A stretch of DNA of 64,000 nt from Glycomyces albidus (GCF_009451885.1 NZ_WIAO01000021.1:1-64000); one strand, 5' to 3'; shown: positions 24,304 to 34,161, counted from the first letter of the stretch. Notes: generated by a model not told the origin, from the sequence alone. Numbers and translations: made by a program.

Positions 24304-25011
24304 CTACCAGTGGCTGCGGAGCGCCCGCCGGCGCTGCCACCACAGGACGAGCGCGGTGCCGCCGGCGAGGGCGACCGCGCCGGCGCCGACCGCCGCACCG
24401 GCGGCGCCGCCGGTGCTCGGGAGCTTCGGCTGGGCCGCAGCGCTGGTCGCGGCCTCGGAGGCCGACACGGCCTCGTTCGGCGGCGCCGACGTGGGCGGCG
24501 GGGCGTCCGCGGCGGCGAATCGCCACTCCTGGAAGTGCAGGCTGTGGTCCGTCTCGGGGGCGACGGCGAGGACCGCGGCGCCTTCGACTGCCGAGGCGTC
24601 GTCGAGCAGGCCGAGGAAGTAGCCGTCGGGGCCGGTGAACCGGAAGTCGCGGTGCGAGGGCACGTCGTGGTAGACCACGCCCCAGGCGACGGCGTCGGCG
24701 CAGTCGGCGAGCACGACCGGGACGGCCGCTTCGCCGCCGGAGGTGTCGGCGGTCAGGCACTGCCCGGACTCGTCGTGGACGATCTGATACTCGCCGAGGT
24801 CGAGGAGCGCCTCGACGGCGCGGAGCGTCCACAGGTCGGCGTCGGCGCTGAGGACGGCCTCGCCGCCGGACACGGCGAGCGGGATGTCCTCGTGGTCTTT
24901 GAGGAAGAGCCGGGAGGGCTCCTCGGGTACGGGTTCGGCCTGCGCGGCTGCGGCCGAGCCCAGGAGAGCGGCCGCGGCGAGCGCGGCGGCACAGGCAATT
25001 CGGGCTTTCAC
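24304..25011 (-). CDS. LPXTG sortase-anchored surface protein with trefoil-like domain
   Basis: A 235-residue wall-anchored protein. It has a signal peptide (residues 1 to about 25, AQA), a central region of two similar halves (IVHDESGQCLTAD...CADAVAW and FTGPDGYFLG...FQEWRF) resembling a ricin-type beta-trefoil, an Ala/Pro/Ser spacer, then LPSTG at 197-201, a hydrophobic helix and a basic tail (WWQRRR). A sortase should cut after Thr200 and link it to peptidoglycan. The GTG start has no clear ribosome-binding site; TGTAAT lies six bases before it, so translation may be leaderless. The carbohydrate-binding idea is inference. Confidence 0.75.
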   Translation of the reverse strand: MKARIACAAALAAAALLGSAAAAQAEPVPEEPSRLFLKDHEDIPLAVSGGEAVLSADADLWTLRAVEALLDLGEYQIVHDESGQCLTADTSGGEAAVPVVLADCADAVAWGVVYHDVPSHRDFRFTGPDGYFLGLLDDASAVEGAAVLAVAPETDHSLHFQEWRFAAADAPPPTSAPPNEAVSASEAATSAAAQPKLPSTGGAAGAAVGAGAVALAGGTALVLWWQRRRALRSHW

Positions 25012-25053
25012 GCTCGAATTACATCAAATGACACAGTCTCACGTACTCGGTGC

Positions 25054-25842
25054 TCAGCGCGGCGGACCGATCCTGCCGCGGATCTCGCTGGCGGCGTCCC
25101 CCGCCGCACGCAGCCGGTCGGCCGCGTCCGTGAGCATGTCGAGGGTCTCGTCCGCGCGGTGCGCCGACAACTCGTGCTGCAGCCCGATCGACCCGGCCAG
25201 GCACTCCCCCGCCGCGCTCACCATGTCCTCGTACGCCGTCACGCCCGCGTCCAGCCGGTCGACCATCCGGTCGAGCCCGTCCTGCAGACCGGGGCGCTTC
25301 ATCGACGGCGAGACCGCCATCGCCTGCTCGACGTCCTTGACGCTCAGCGCGAGCTGGTACAGCTCCCGCCCGGCCTTCCCGGCCCCCGCGAGGATCGCCA
25401 CCGCCTCCTCGTTCCCCTTGAGGCGCTCGGCCATCCGCTCGGCGGCCAGCGACGCCTGCTCCAAGCGCTCGTAGTGGCGCAGGGCCCGGCTGTGCTTGAA
25501 CTGGTTCCGGATCCGGCCCCGCTGGATCGCCTGCGCCGCCTCGCCGAACAGGCCCTGGGCCTCCTTCGACAGCTTCGCCGGGCCGTGGAGCTCGAGCGAG
25601 TCCCGCTCCGCCGCCGGCAGCGCCCGCGCCAGGCGCCGGTAGTCGAGCCAGCGGACCACCGCCATCGCGGTGGAGAACCCCGCCACGGTCACCCAGACCC
25701 CGTCCGGGCCGCCCATGCCCTCGTACGGGATGAAGAACGCACTGCCGGCGACAGCGCCGCCGGCAGTGGTGGTCCAGCCCTTGGCGGAGGCCAGGCGGGA
25801 CCGCAGGCGCTTGAACGCGCGCTTGCGCTCCTTGGCGTCCAC
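25054..25842 (-). CDS. pspM: phage-shock envelope-stress protein PspM-like
   Basis: A 262-residue protein encoded 12 bases after pspA. A basic N-terminus is followed by two hydrophobic stretches (about residues 22-40 and 45-65) and a long helical, charged C-terminal region. Position and architecture match actinobacterial PspM (Rv2743c type), which forms a complex with PspA at the membrane during envelope stress. Sequence identity in this family is low, so the call depends mainly on the clgR-pspA-pspM order. Confidence 0.72.
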   Translation of the reverse strand: MDAKERKRAFKRLRSRLASAKGWTTTAGGAVAGSAFFIPYEGMGGPDGVWVTVAGFSTAMAVVRWLDYRRLARALPAAERDSLELHGPAKLSKEAQGLFGEAAQAIQRGRIRNQFKHSRALRHYERLEQASLAAERMAERLKGNEEAVAILAGAGKAGRELYQLALSVKDVEQAMAVSPSMKRPGLQDGLDRMVDRLDAGVTAYEDMVSAAGECLAGSIGLQHELSAHRADETLDMLTDAADRLRAAGDAASEIRGRIGPPR

Positions 25843-25854
25843 CGGGGGGTGCTC

Positions 25855-26706
25855 CTAGCTCTTGGTCTTGTCCGCCTCCGCGGTGCCCTCGTCGCCGAGG
25901 GACGCGCGGATGTCGGCGAGCCGGGCGTTCGTCACCGACTCCTTCGACTCGATCTGCGCCTTCTCCTTGCCGCCCGAGAGCTGGTCGCCCTCAAGCGACG
26001 CGCGGATCTGCTCCAGGCGCGAGGCGCCCGCCATGTCGCGAGTGGCCCGGTTGACCTCCAGCAGGCGGCCCTCGACCGAGTTCGAAGCGAGCTCGGCGCG
26101 GCCCATCGCGTTCGAGTAGCGGCCCTCGATCTTGTCCCGGATCTCGTCGAAGTTCGGGGTGTTGCCCGGAGCGGCCGTCTGCGACATCGACTCCAGGGAC
26201 GCGGCGATCGTCTCCTGCATCTTCGCCTGCTCCAGCTGGCCCAGCAACTTCGTGCGCTCCTGAAGCTTCTGCTGCAGGATCATCTGGTTGTTCTCAACGG
26301 CCTTCTTCGCCTGGTCCGCAGCGGTGAGCGCCTGGTCGTGCATCACCTTCATGTCCTCGAGGGACTGTTCAGTGGAGACCAGCTGCCCCGCGAGGATCTC
26401 AGCGGTCGACTCGAACTGCTGCGCCTTCGCCTCATCGCCGTCGGCACGGGCCTTGTCGGCCAGCACCAGCGCCTGGCGCGCCTGCGCCTGCAGCCGCTCC
26501 ACCTCGGACATCGCACGATTCAGCTTCATCTCCAGCTGACGCTGGTTCCCGATCACCGAAGCGGCCTGCCCCACCAGCGCCTGGTGCTGCTTCTGCGCTT
26601 CCTCGATCGCCTGCTGGATCTGGATCTTGGGGTCGGCGTACTCGTCGATCTTCGCACCGAAGAGCGCCATCATGTATTTCCAGCCCTTGACGAACGGATT
26701 GGCCAT
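25855..26706 (-). CDS. pspA: PspA/IM30-family membrane-stress protein
   Basis: A 283-residue almost wholly alpha-helical coiled-coil protein. It begins with an amphipathic membrane-binding helix ([17 protein letters not shown]), then [20 protein letters not shown] and long heptad helices rich in Gln/Glu/Ala, as in the ESCRT-III-like PspA/Vipp1 family that coats damaged membranes. GGAAGGA gives a strong ribosome-binding site. A 164-base gap separates it from clgR, enough for its own promoter, which ClgR is expected to activate by analogy with mycobacteria. Confidence 0.93.
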   Translation of the reverse strand: MANPFVKGWKYMMALFGAKIDEYADPKIQIQQAIEEAQKQHQALVGQAASVIGNQRQLEMKLNRAMSEVERLQAQARQALVLADKARADGDEAKAQQFESTAEILAGQLVSTEQSLEDMKVMHDQALTAADQAKKAVENNQMILQQKLQERTKLLGQLEQAKMQETIAASLESMSQTAAPGNTPNFDEIRDKIEGRYSNAMGRAELASNSVEGRLLEVNRATRDMAGASRLEQIRASLEGDQLSGGKEKAQIESKESVTNARLADIRASLGDEGTAEADKTKS

Positions 26707-26870
26707 TATCGGGGTCCTTCCGGTGAGCCTTGGCGAAGCTCGCGAGCCATGAATTGGTTAAGGCAACGCCGACTTGCCTCTAGTGTCGGACATCGGCGCC
26801 ACTCATGCGGGACAGGGGTGACGCCTCAATCGCAAAACTACATCATCGGGTGCGCCCCACAGGTACGCAG

Positions 26871-27329
26871 TCAGGCAGCCGCACTGACCACCGAATCGGT
26901 CACCTCGCCACGACGGTGGCGAGAACGGACCTGCGCGATCGGCGACTGCGGCGGCGCGGCCTTGAAACCCCCGGCCCCGTACATCTGCTTGCGCCGGCGG
27001 CGCGACTCCTCCGCGGCGGCCTGCTCGCGCGGCAGCGGCAGCACCGCGACCTGGCGGCCCTGCGGCGAAGGCTGCTGCCCCTGCGCCTCGCCCCGCTCGT
27101 GCGCGGCGACCTCGCGCGAGACCTCTGCCAGCACCTCGGACAGGCGCACCTGCAGCGCACCGCACACCGAGGCGAGCAGCTCGCTCGACGGCTCCTTGTG
27201 GCCCCGCTCGATCTCCGAGAGGTAGCCGAGACTCACATTGGCCTGCTTCGACACGTCCCGCAGCGTCCGCTTCTGCGCGCGGCGGCGGCGCCGCAGGGTC
27301 TCTCCCAGCAGTTCCCGCAACAACACCAT
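26871..27329 (-). CDS. clgR: ClgR-type XRE regulator
   Basis: A 152-residue transcription activator. The helix-turn-helix lies at about 17-55 (RTLRDVSKQANVSLGYLSEI), in a Cro/C1 domain that begins with LLRELLGETLRRRR as in Streptomyces and Mycobacterium ClgR. ATG 27329 is chosen because GGTGAGGAG precedes it and it matches the family start; the frame extends 10 codons further. The C-terminus ends in VSAAA, like the alanine-ended ClgR proteins that are ClpP substrates. ClgR activates clp protease and psp genes; it lies between pgsA and pspA as in M. tuberculosis. Confidence 0.9.
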   Translation of the reverse strand: MVLLRELLGETLRRRRRAQKRTLRDVSKQANVSLGYLSEIERGHKEPSSELLASVCGALQVRLSEVLAEVSREVAAHERGEAQGQQPSPQGRQVAVLPLPREQAAAEESRRRRKQMYGAGGFKAAPPQSPIAQVRSRHRRGEVTDSVVSAAA

Positions 27330-27384
27330 AGGGTTCTCCTCACCGCCGCGATCGCTCACTCGAGCCTAAACGGGTCCCGCAAGC

Positions 27385-27963
27385 CTAGCTCGTCCGGTTC
27401 GGCTCGCTCTTCCTCAATTTGAATGCTTTCCAGAGGTAATCCATTCCCGTCAGGACCGTGAGGACGAGCGCGGCCCCCATCAGCCACGGCCCCACCGCGG
27501 CGAGCGGCTCCGGCCAGGGGAACAGATACCAGGACACGGCCGTGATCTGCAGGACGGTCTTCAGCTTGCCGCCGCGGTCCGCGGCGATCACCGTGCGGCG
27601 CACCACCGCCATCCGCCAGACCGTGATCCCCAGCTCGCGCACCAGGATGACGACGGTCACCCACCACGGGAGCGCCCCGTAGTAGCTCAGCAGGACCAGC
27701 GCGGTGCCGATCATCGCCTTGTCGGCGATCGGGTCGGCGAGCTTGCCGAAATCGGTCACCAGGCCGCGCGAGCGCGCCAGCCAGCCGTCCACGAAGTCGG
27801 TCGCCGAGATGAACACGAACAGCAGGCACGCGGCGACCCGCCAGCCCGAGTGCTCCATCCCCGACAGGACCGTGAACACCGCGAACACCGGCACCAGGAA
27901 GATCCGCGCCACGGTCACCACGTTCGCGATGTTCCACGGCGAGACCGGCTGGTCGGTGGTCAC
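27385..27963 (-). CDS. pgsA: CDP-alcohol phosphatidyltransferase (phosphatidylglycerophosphate synthase type)
   Basis: A 192-residue integral membrane enzyme that moves a phosphatidyl group from CDP-diacylglycerol to glycerol 3-phosphate or a similar alcohol. The CDP-alcohol motif D-G-x2-A-R-x8-G-x3-D-x3-D is visible as [20 protein letters not shown]. Several membrane helices follow. The GTG start at 27963 overlaps the rimO stop as GTGA, so the two genes are coupled. Neighbourhood and length fit PgsA3 of mycobacteria. Confidence 0.92.
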   Translation of the reverse strand: MTTDQPVSPWNIANVVTVARIFLVPVFAVFTVLSGMEHSGWRVAACLLFVFISATDFVDGWLARSRGLVTDFGKLADPIADKAMIGTALVLLSYYGALPWWVTVVILVRELGITVWRMAVVRRTVIAADRGGKLKTVLQITAVSWYLFPWPEPLAAVGPWLMGAALVLTVLTGMDYLWKAFKLRKSEPNRTS

Positions 27964-29438
27964 CAGACCTCCTCCACGATCTCCGCGACCAGGTCCACGC
28001 CGTGCGAGTCCACGACCTTCGCGGTGACGAAGTCGCCGACCTCCAGGCCCTCGACCTCGCCCACGAGGGCGACCGTGCCGTCGACCTCGGGCGCCTGGTG
28101 GGCGCCCCGGCCGTCCACGCCGTCGTCCTCGACCGACTCGACCAGGACGGTCATCGTCTCGCCGACGCGCTCGGCGGCGCGCTGGCTCACCAGCTCGTCG
28201 ACGAGCATCGCGACGCGGGTGTGCCGCTCGGAGACGACGTCCTCGTCGACGTGCCCGTCGAGGGCGACCGCTTCGGTGCCGTCCTCGTCGGAGTACGCGA
28301 ACACGCCGGTCGAGTCGAGGCGGGCGGCCTCGAGGAAGCCCATGAGCTCCTCGACGTCCTCCTCGGTCTCGCCGGGGAAGCCGACGATCACGTTGGTGCG
28401 GGCCCCGGCGAGCGGGGCGCGCTCGCGGATCTGGTCGAGCAGCGCGAGGAAGTTCTCGGTGGAGCCGAAGCGGCGCATCCGGCGCAGCACCTTCGCCGAG
28501 GAGTGCTGGAAGGACAGGTCGAAGTACGGGACGACCTTGTCGGTGCGGAGCATCGACTCGATCAGGCTCGGGCGCAGTTCGGCGGGCTGAAGGTACGAGA
28601 GGCGGATCCACTCGATGCCGTCGATCGCGGCCATGCCTTCGAGCAGGTGCTCGAGGGCCTGCGGGTCGGGCAGGTCCTTGCCGTAGGAGGTGGTGTTCTC
28701 CGAGACGAGGTTGAGCTCCTTGACGCCTTCGGAGGCGAGCCAGGCGGCCTCGGCGAGGATCTCCTCGGGGGTGCGGGAGACGAACGAGCCGCGGAAGGTC
28801 GGGATCGCGCAGAACGTGCAGCGGCGGTCGCAGCCCGAGGCGAGCTTGAGGTTGGCGACCGGGCCGTCGGTGAGGCGCTTACGGACGACCGCCAGGTGAC
28901 GGGGGGCGCCTTCGGCGAGTGCGGCGCCGTCGGCCTGCGCGGCGCGCGAGTGACCGGGGACGACCGCGGCGGCGCTCTGGCGCGCGGCCGGAGCCAGGGG
29001 CAGGAGCTTGCGGCGGTCGGACGGCTGGTGGGACTCGACCGTGCGCCCGGCGAGGATGTCGTCGAGGCGGGCGGCCATGTCCGGGTAGTGGTCGAAGCCG
29101 AGGACGGCGTCGGCCTCAGGGAGGCTCTCGGCGAGCTCGCGGCCGTAGCGCTCGGCCATGCAGCCGGTCGCGACGACCTTGGCGCCGGTCCCCGACGCCT
29201 CCAGGAGCACGTCGATGGACTCGGCCTTGGCCTGCTCGATGAAGCCGCACGTGTTGACCATGACGACGTCGGCGTTCTCGCCGTCGTCGCTGATCCGCCA
29301 GCCGCCGGCGGCCAGGCGGGCGGCCAGCTCCTCGGAGTCGGTCTCGTTGCGGGCGCAGCCGAGCGTCAGGAGCGCGACGCTCTTGGAGGCGTCGCGCGTC
29401 GCCGAGTCCTGGGATCGGGTCGAATGAGCTGATGACAC
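27960..29438 (-). CDS. rimO: ribosomal protein S12 methylthiotransferase
   Basis: A 492-residue radical-SAM enzyme adding a methylthio group to an Asp of ribosomal protein S12. The N-terminal MTTase domain has [11 protein letters not shown] and [10 protein letters not shown], the radical-SAM cluster is CDRRCTFC within [20 protein letters not shown], and a C-terminal TRAM domain ends the protein. The CARNETDSE wording and the FIEQAK(A)ES pattern distinguish RimO from MiaB. An Ala/Pro-rich insertion of about 40 residues (around 140-185) separates the MTTase and SAM domains. First gene of the rimO-pgsA-clgR run. Confidence 0.92.
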   Translation of the reverse strand: MSSAHSTRSQDSATRDASKSVALLTLGCARNETDSEELAARLAAGGWRISDDGENADVVMVNTCGFIEQAKAESIDVLLEASGTGAKVVATGCMAERYGRELAESLPEADAVLGFDHYPDMAARLDDILAGRTVESHQPSDRRKLLPLAPAARQSAAAVVPGHSRAAQADGAALAEGAPRHLAVVRKRLTDGPVANLKLASGCDRRCTFCAIPTFRGSFVSRTPEEILAEAAWLASEGVKELNLVSENTTSYGKDLPDPQALEHLLEGMAAIDGIEWIRLSYLQPAELRPSLIESMLRTDKVVPYFDLSFQHSSAKVLRRMRRFGSTENFLALLDQIRERAPLAGARTNVIVGFPGETEEDVEELMGFLEAARLDSTGVFAYSDEDGTEAVALDGHVDEDVVSERHTRVAMLVDELVSQRAAERVGETMTVLVESVEDDGVDGRGAHQAPEVDGTVALVGEVEGLEVGDFVTAKVVDSHGVDLVAEIVEEVW

Positions 29439-29660
29439 CAGGAAAGCGTACCCAGGAGCGGGCGGTGAGCGCCCGGGGCGGCGGGCAGGGTCACCCTCGC
29501 CGGGGCGGTAGAGTGGCGCGTCTTACTCTGCGGCCGCTCCCGTCCGGTCACTGACGGTATGCACCGAATGCGGATAGGACGTTTCGGGTCATTCTCGTCC
29601 CTCCTGTGCTGGGGCAACATCGCGTCGACGGCCGTTGCGGCCATACCCTAGGCTTGTTCC

Positions 29661-30758
29661 ATGTCCCCCAAAGGCATCGCCCCCGCCCACAGGAGCCCCC
29701 GAATTCGCCGTGCCCGCAGGTCCGCGTACGCGGTCGTCGCGGCCGCCGCGGCGTTCACCGCCGCCGCCTGCGGCGCGGTGCCCACCGGCACCGTCAACAC
29801 GCCCGCCGGATACACCGTTTCGAGTGACGACGTGCCCGTGTCGATCTGCCCGGCCGAGGGCGAGAACCGGTTCGAGGGCGACGAGGGCCTGCTCCGCGGC
29901 GCGCACTTCGCGCTCCGCGTCGAGTGCCTGGCGTCGTTCGAGGAGGTCCCCGAGGACTTCCAGCTCGAGTACCTGCTCGCCGACGGCTACCGGCTGCTGC
30001 CGCCGCCCGACGGGTACGAGTTCACGCTGGTGCAGTTCGCACCCGAGCCGGGCGTCGAGGCGCCGTACGCGGTCGACGACCTCACCGAGCTGAGCGCGAC
30101 GCTCACGATCGGCGAGGAGCAGTGGGACTTCGCCGGCGAGGCACCTCAGCCCGGATCGGTGTACTTCGCGGTCGCCGAGAAGGACGCGCCCGTGACCCTG
30201 GAGGTCGTCGACTCCGAGCGGGCCCAGACGATGGACCTGCGCTCGCGCACCCGCGAGGGCCTGATCGAGGCGCTGTACAACGGCTCGACCGACACCGTCA
30301 CGACCGAGGTCGTGGAGAACTCGGTCGACGGCCGCACCACCAGCGGCAGCTACGAGTACTGGTTCGACGACTGGCAGTACTCGACGGAGTTCACGCTCAC
30401 CCGCGAGGTCTACCGGCCCGGCAAGGGCTGGGTGTCCGCCCCCGACGCGGCCGTGCTCAACATCAGCTTCGGGTGGCTGCAGTCCGGTTCGGGCCTGGAG
30501 TGGAACATCGACCCGAAGGAGGCCCTGAAGGTCTCCGACGCGAACGGCGGGCTGACCGCGGTCTCGGTCGAGCACGTCGACGAGGAGTGGGGCGACGGGA
30601 TCTGGCGGACGTACACGATGCTGTACAACATCCCGGCCGACAGCCTCGTGTTCACGCTGAAGTTCCACCCGGACGGCCCGGTCGAGTGGCCCGAGGAGGG
30701 CGTCTCGATGCCGATCTCCGGCGACAAGACCCACGAGCTGACGGCGAGCTTCGAGTAA
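29661..30758 (+). CDS. putative lipoprotein of unknown function
   Basis: A 365-residue exported protein. A basic N-terminal region and hydrophobic core end at FTAAACG, a plausible though Ala-rich lipobox with the lipid-modified Cys at about residue 37. The mature part is beta-rich, acidic and Trp/Tyr-containing, with a TLTIGEEQWDF-type immunoglobulin-like strand pattern near the middle. I recognise no family. It diverges from rimO with a 222-base intergenic region and ends at a hairpin terminator before ftsK on the other strand. Confidence 0.65.
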   Translation: MSPKGIAPAHRSPRIRRARRSAYAVVAAAAAFTAAACGAVPTGTVNTPAGYTVSSDDVPVSICPAEGENRFEGDEGLLRGAHFALRVECLASFEEVPEDFQLEYLLADGYRLLPPPDGYEFTLVQFAPEPGVEAPYAVDDLTELSATLTIGEEQWDFAGEAPQPGSVYFAVAEKDAPVTLEVVDSERAQTMDLRSRTREGLIEALYNGSTDTVTTEVVENSVDGRTTSGSYEYWFDDWQYSTEFTLTREVYRPGKGWVSAPDAAVLNISFGWLQSGSGLEWNIDPKEALKVSDANGGLTAVSVEHVDEEWGDGIWRTYTMLYNIPADSLVFTLKFHPDGPVEWPEEGVSMPISGDKTHELTASFE

Positions 30759-30770
30759 ACCTGCGCTGAG

Positions 30771-30795
30771 GGGCCGGTCCGCGGCGGACCGGCCC
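30771..30795. terminator. hairpin between lipoprotein gene and ftsK
   Basis: A perfect 10-bp stem GGGCCGGTCC/GGACCGGCCC with a five-base loop between the convergent stop codons, five bases from the ftsK stop. Confidence 0.7.
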
Positions 30796-30799
30796 TTCG

Positions 30800-33385
30800 C
30801 TATTCGCCCTGGATCGAGGCGATGACGGCGTCGAGCTCGTCGGGCTTGACGAGGACGTCGCGGGCCTTGGTGCCCTCGGAGGGGCCGACGACGCCGCGGG
30901 TCTCCATGAGGTCCATGAGCCGCCCGGCCTTCGCGAAGCCGACGCGGAGCTTGCGCTGGAGCATCGAGGTCGAACCGAACTGGGTGGTGACGACCTGCTC
31001 GATCGCCTGGATGAGCAGTTCGAGGTCGTCGCCGATGTCCGGGTCGATCTCGCGGGTCGAGCCGGGCTGGGCGGTGACCTCCTCGATGTACTGGGCGTCC
31101 ATCTGGGCCTTCGCGTGCGCCACGGCCGCTTCGATCTCCTTGTCGGAGACCCAGGCGCCCTGGATCCGCTCGGGCTTCGAGGCGCCCATCGGCAGGAACA
31201 GGCCGTCGCCGCGGCCGACGAGCTTCTCGGCGCCGGGCTGGTCGAGGATGACCCGCGAGTCGGCGAGCGAGGAGGTCGAGAACGCCAGGCGGGAGGGCAC
31301 GTTCGCCTTGATGAGGCCGGTGACGACGTCGACCGAGGGCCGCTGGGTGGCGAGCACCAGGTGGATGCCGGCGGCGCGCGCGAGCTGGGTGATGCGCACG
31401 ACCGAGTCCTCGACGTCGCGGGCGGCGACCATCATGAGGTCGGCCAGCTCGTCCACGATGACCAGTAGGTACGGGTGCGGCCGGAACTCGCGGCCCGAGG
31501 CCGGGTGGGCCTTCGCCTCGCCGGCGCGGACCTTGCGGTTGAAGTCGTCGACGTGCCGGACCCCGGCGGCGGCGAGGTCCTCGTACCGCATGTCCATCTC
31601 CTTGACCACCCACTGGAGCGCGTCGGACGCCTTCTTCGGGTTGGTCACGATCGGGTGGACCAGGTGCGGGATGCCCTCGTAGGTCGCCAGCTCGACCCGC
31701 TTGGGGTCGATGAGGAGGATCCGGACCTGCTCGGGCGTGGCCCGCATGAGCGTGGAGACCAGGAGGCTGTTGATGCATGAGCTCTTGCCTGAGCCCGTCG
31801 ACCCGGCGATCAGCAAGTGCGGGGTCTTGGTCAGGTTCGTGAGGATGTAGCCGCCCTCGACGTCCTTGCCGAGGCCGACGATCATCGGGTGCGGGTCGGA
31901 CTGGGCCAGCGGGGAGCGCAGCACGTCGCCGAGGGCGACGTCGTCGCGGTCGGTGTTCGGGATCTCGATGCCGACCGCGGACTTGCCGGGGATCGGGTTG
32001 ATGATCCGGACGTCGGCGCTCTTGACGGCGTACGCGATGTTCTTGGCGAGCTGGATGATCCGCTCGACCTTCACAGCCGGGCCGAGCTCGACCTCGTACC
32101 GGGTGACCGTCGGCCCCCGGGTGAAACCGGTGACGGCGGCGTCCACATTGAACTGCGCGAAGACCTCCTGGAGCGCCGCGATGACGACGTCGTTGGCCTT
32201 GGACCGCTTCTTGGCGGCCGGGCCGGTCGGCAGGATGTCCATGGGCGGGAGCCGGTAGTCGCCGTCGGAGGCGCCGTCCGAGAGGGTCGGCTGCTCGGTC
32301 TTCACCGGCGGCGGCGAGTGTTTCGGCGGCTCGCGCACCGGCTCGGGCTCGGAGATCGGCGCGGAGCGGCGCGGCGGCGCCTCCGGCTCGTCGGCGCCCA
32401 GGTCCGGGACCTCCTCGGGCGCCAGCCGCGGCAGGACGGTCGTCGGGTGGTGGGCGCGGCGGGCCTCTTCCTCCTTGAGGCGCTTCGCTTCACGGCTCTC
32501 GGCGCGCGTGAGGCGCGGCTCGGCCGCTTCCTCGTCGTCCTCGTAGTCCTCGACCTTGCCGGTGGCCAGGCCCCACAGATGCGCGAGCTTCGAGGGCACC
32601 TGGTTCAGCGGCGTCGCGGTCACGACCAGGACCCCGAACAGCAGGAGGAGCACCAGGAGCGGGAACGCCACGTACGCCGAGACGCCGGCGGCGAGGCCGC
32701 TGCCGACGATCCAGCCGATCTGGCCGCCGGCGGCCATCCGCTCGCCCATGTCGGCCGGCAGCCCCGAGATGAGGTGCAGCAGTCCGAGGCTGGAGAGCCA
32801 GATCGCGGTCCAGCCGACGAGCGAGCGGCCGTGCGCGCCCTCGGGCGGCGTCTGGCGCATCACGCGGACGCCCCACAGCACCAGCAGGACCGGGAGCGCC
32901 CGGGTGGCGAGGCCGAGGAGCCAGTCGAGGATGAACGCGAACCGCTCGCCGACCGGCCCGGCCACGTCGAACCAGACGGCGCAGGCGAGGACGATCGCGG
33001 CGGCGACGAGGAGCAGCCCGAGGCCGTCCCGGCGGTGCGCGGGGTCGATCTCGCGGGCGGTCGCGGCCTCCTTGCCGACCGAGCGGGCCATCCAGCCGGT
33101 GGTGCGGGCCGTCCCGATCCACAGGCCGCGCAGGCCCATCCCGAGCGCTTCGAGCGGCCCGGGGATCGCGTCGGCGCGCTTCTTCGCCGCGGTCTTCTTC
33201 GCGGTGCGCTTGGCGGTCTGGCTCGCGCCGGCCTTCTTCGCCGCGGTTTTCTTGACCGCGGTCTTCTTGGCAGCGGTCTTCTTCGCCGCGGTGTTCGAGG
33301 ACTTCTTGGGGGCGGCCTTCCGGCGCGCCGCGGGTGCACTCCCCTTGCGGGCGGTGCCGCCCTTTCCGCTCGTCCTGGCCATCAT
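30800..33385 (-). CDS. ftsK: FtsK/SpoIIIE DNA translocase
   Basis: An 861-residue septal motor that pumps chromosomal DNA during division. After a Lys/Ala-rich tail (repeats of AAKKT, about residues 30-68), four hydrophobic segments lie within about residues 110-260, followed by an acidic/Pro linker, then the motor: SGSTGSGKSS-type Walker A (AGSTGSGKSSC), Walker B VDELADLMM, and the C-terminal winged-helix gamma domain (LRVGFAKAGRLMDLME). Two adjacent ATGs (33385 and 33382) are possible starts; neither has a strong ribosome-binding site. The SDR gene diverges from it 74 bases away. Confidence 0.95.
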   Translation of the reverse strand: MMARTSGKGGTARKGSAPAARRKAAPKKSSNTAAKKTAAKKTAVKKTAAKKAGASQTAKRTAKKTAAKKRADAIPGPLEALGMGLRGLWIGTARTTGWMARSVGKEAATAREIDPAHRRDGLGLLLVAAAIVLACAVWFDVAGPVGERFAFILDWLLGLATRALPVLLVLWGVRVMRQTPPEGAHGRSLVGWTAIWLSSLGLLHLISGLPADMGERMAAGGQIGWIVGSGLAAGVSAYVAFPLLVLLLLFGVLVVTATPLNQVPSKLAHLWGLATGKVEDYEDDEEAAEPRLTRAESREAKRLKEEEARRAHHPTTVLPRLAPEEVPDLGADEPEAPPRRSAPISEPEPVREPPKHSPPPVKTEQPTLSDGASDGDYRLPPMDILPTGPAAKKRSKANDVVIAALQEVFAQFNVDAAVTGFTRGPTVTRYEVELGPAVKVERIIQLAKNIAYAVKSADVRIINPIPGKSAVGIEIPNTDRDDVALGDVLRSPLAQSDPHPMIVGLGKDVEGGYILTNLTKTPHLLIAGSTGSGKSSCINSLLVSTLMRATPEQVRILLIDPKRVELATYEGIPHLVHPIVTNPKKASDALQWVVKEMDMRYEDLAAAGVRHVDDFNRKVRAGEAKAHPASGREFRPHPYLLVIVDELADLMMVAARDVEDSVVRITQLARAAGIHLVLATQRPSVDVVTGLIKANVPSRLAFSTSSLADSRVILDQPGAEKLVGRGDGLFLPMGASKPERIQGAWVSDKEIEAAVAHAKAQMDAQYIEEVTAQPGSTREIDPDIGDDLELLIQAIEQVVTTQFGSTSMLQRKLRVGFAKAGRLMDLMETRGVVGPSEGTKARDVLVKPDELDAVIASIQGE

Positions 33386-33459
33386 GGTGCATACGTTACC
33401 GCCCGCACGCCGCTCGGCATCGACGTGAAGGGCCCCACGGGAGGGACTAATGTGACTGC

Positions 33460-34161
33460 ATGTCAAAAACGATCCTGGTCACCGGTGCCGGACGAGGGCT
33501 CGGCCGGACCCTGGCCGAGCGGCTGAGCGAGCGCGGCGACACCGTGATCGCGCACGCCCGCACCGCCTCCGCGCTCGAAGGCGTGCCGCACGCGCAGGCG
33601 CTCGTCGCGGACCTCGCCGACCCCGGCTCGCTCGCCGAGGCGGTCGCCGCGCTCGGCGTCGAGCGGCTGGACGCGCTGGTCCACAATGCCGGCGTCCTCA
33701 ATGTCAACGCGGTCGCCGACGAGACCCTCGAGTGGTGGCAGCGGACGATGGCGGTCAACGTCGTCGCCGTGGCCGAACTGACCCGGCTCCTGCTGCCGGC
33801 GCTGCGCGCGGCGCGCGGCCATGTGCTGTTCCTGAACTCGGGCGCGGGCCTGAGCGCCGCGCCGCGGCTGGGCTCCTATGCGGCGAGCAAGCACGCCCTC
33901 AAGGCGATCGCGGACGCGCTGCGCGCCGAGGAGCAGGCGAACGGCATCCGGGTCACGAGCTTCTACCCGTCGCATTTCGACACCGACATGCAGCGCGGCC
34001 TCCGCGACCAGTACGGCGCCGACTACGACCCCGCCCGCGCGATGAGCCGGGACACGGTCGCGACCACGATCATGACGGTGCTCGACGCCCCGGCGGACAT
34101 GGTCGTGAACGAGCTGCGGACGGAACCGCCGAATCCGCTCCCGATCCGCTCGAAGAACTGA
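33460..34161 (+). CDS. short-chain dehydrogenase/reductase
   Basis: A 233-residue Rossmann-fold NAD(P)-dependent oxidoreductase. The cofactor motif TGAGRGLG is at about 8-15, the NAG motif is HNAGVL, a Ser lies in LNSGAG and the catalytic pair is YAASK. The short length is near the lower end of classical SDRs. A dehydrogenase is also found next to ftsK in mycobacteria (Rv2750 position), which suggests conserved placement, but no substrate can be inferred. Confidence 0.9.
   Translation: MSKTILVTGAGRGLGRTLAERLSERGDTVIAHARTASALEGVPHAQALVADLADPGSLAEAVAALGVERLDALVHNAGVLNVNAVADETLEWWQRTMAVNVVAVAELTRLLLPALRAARGHVLFLNSGAGLSAAPRLGSYAASKHALKAIADALRAEEQANGIRVTSFYPSHFDTDMQRGLRDQYGADYDPARAMSRDTVATTIMTVLDAPADMVVNELRTEPPNPLPIRSKN

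Noticed and set aside
29455-29545. tRNA-like G/C-rich fold between rimO and the lipoprotein gene
   Set aside because: There is no T-loop consensus (GTTCGAATC-like) and no cloverleaf with a CCA-proximal stem; the stretch is ordinary promoter region.
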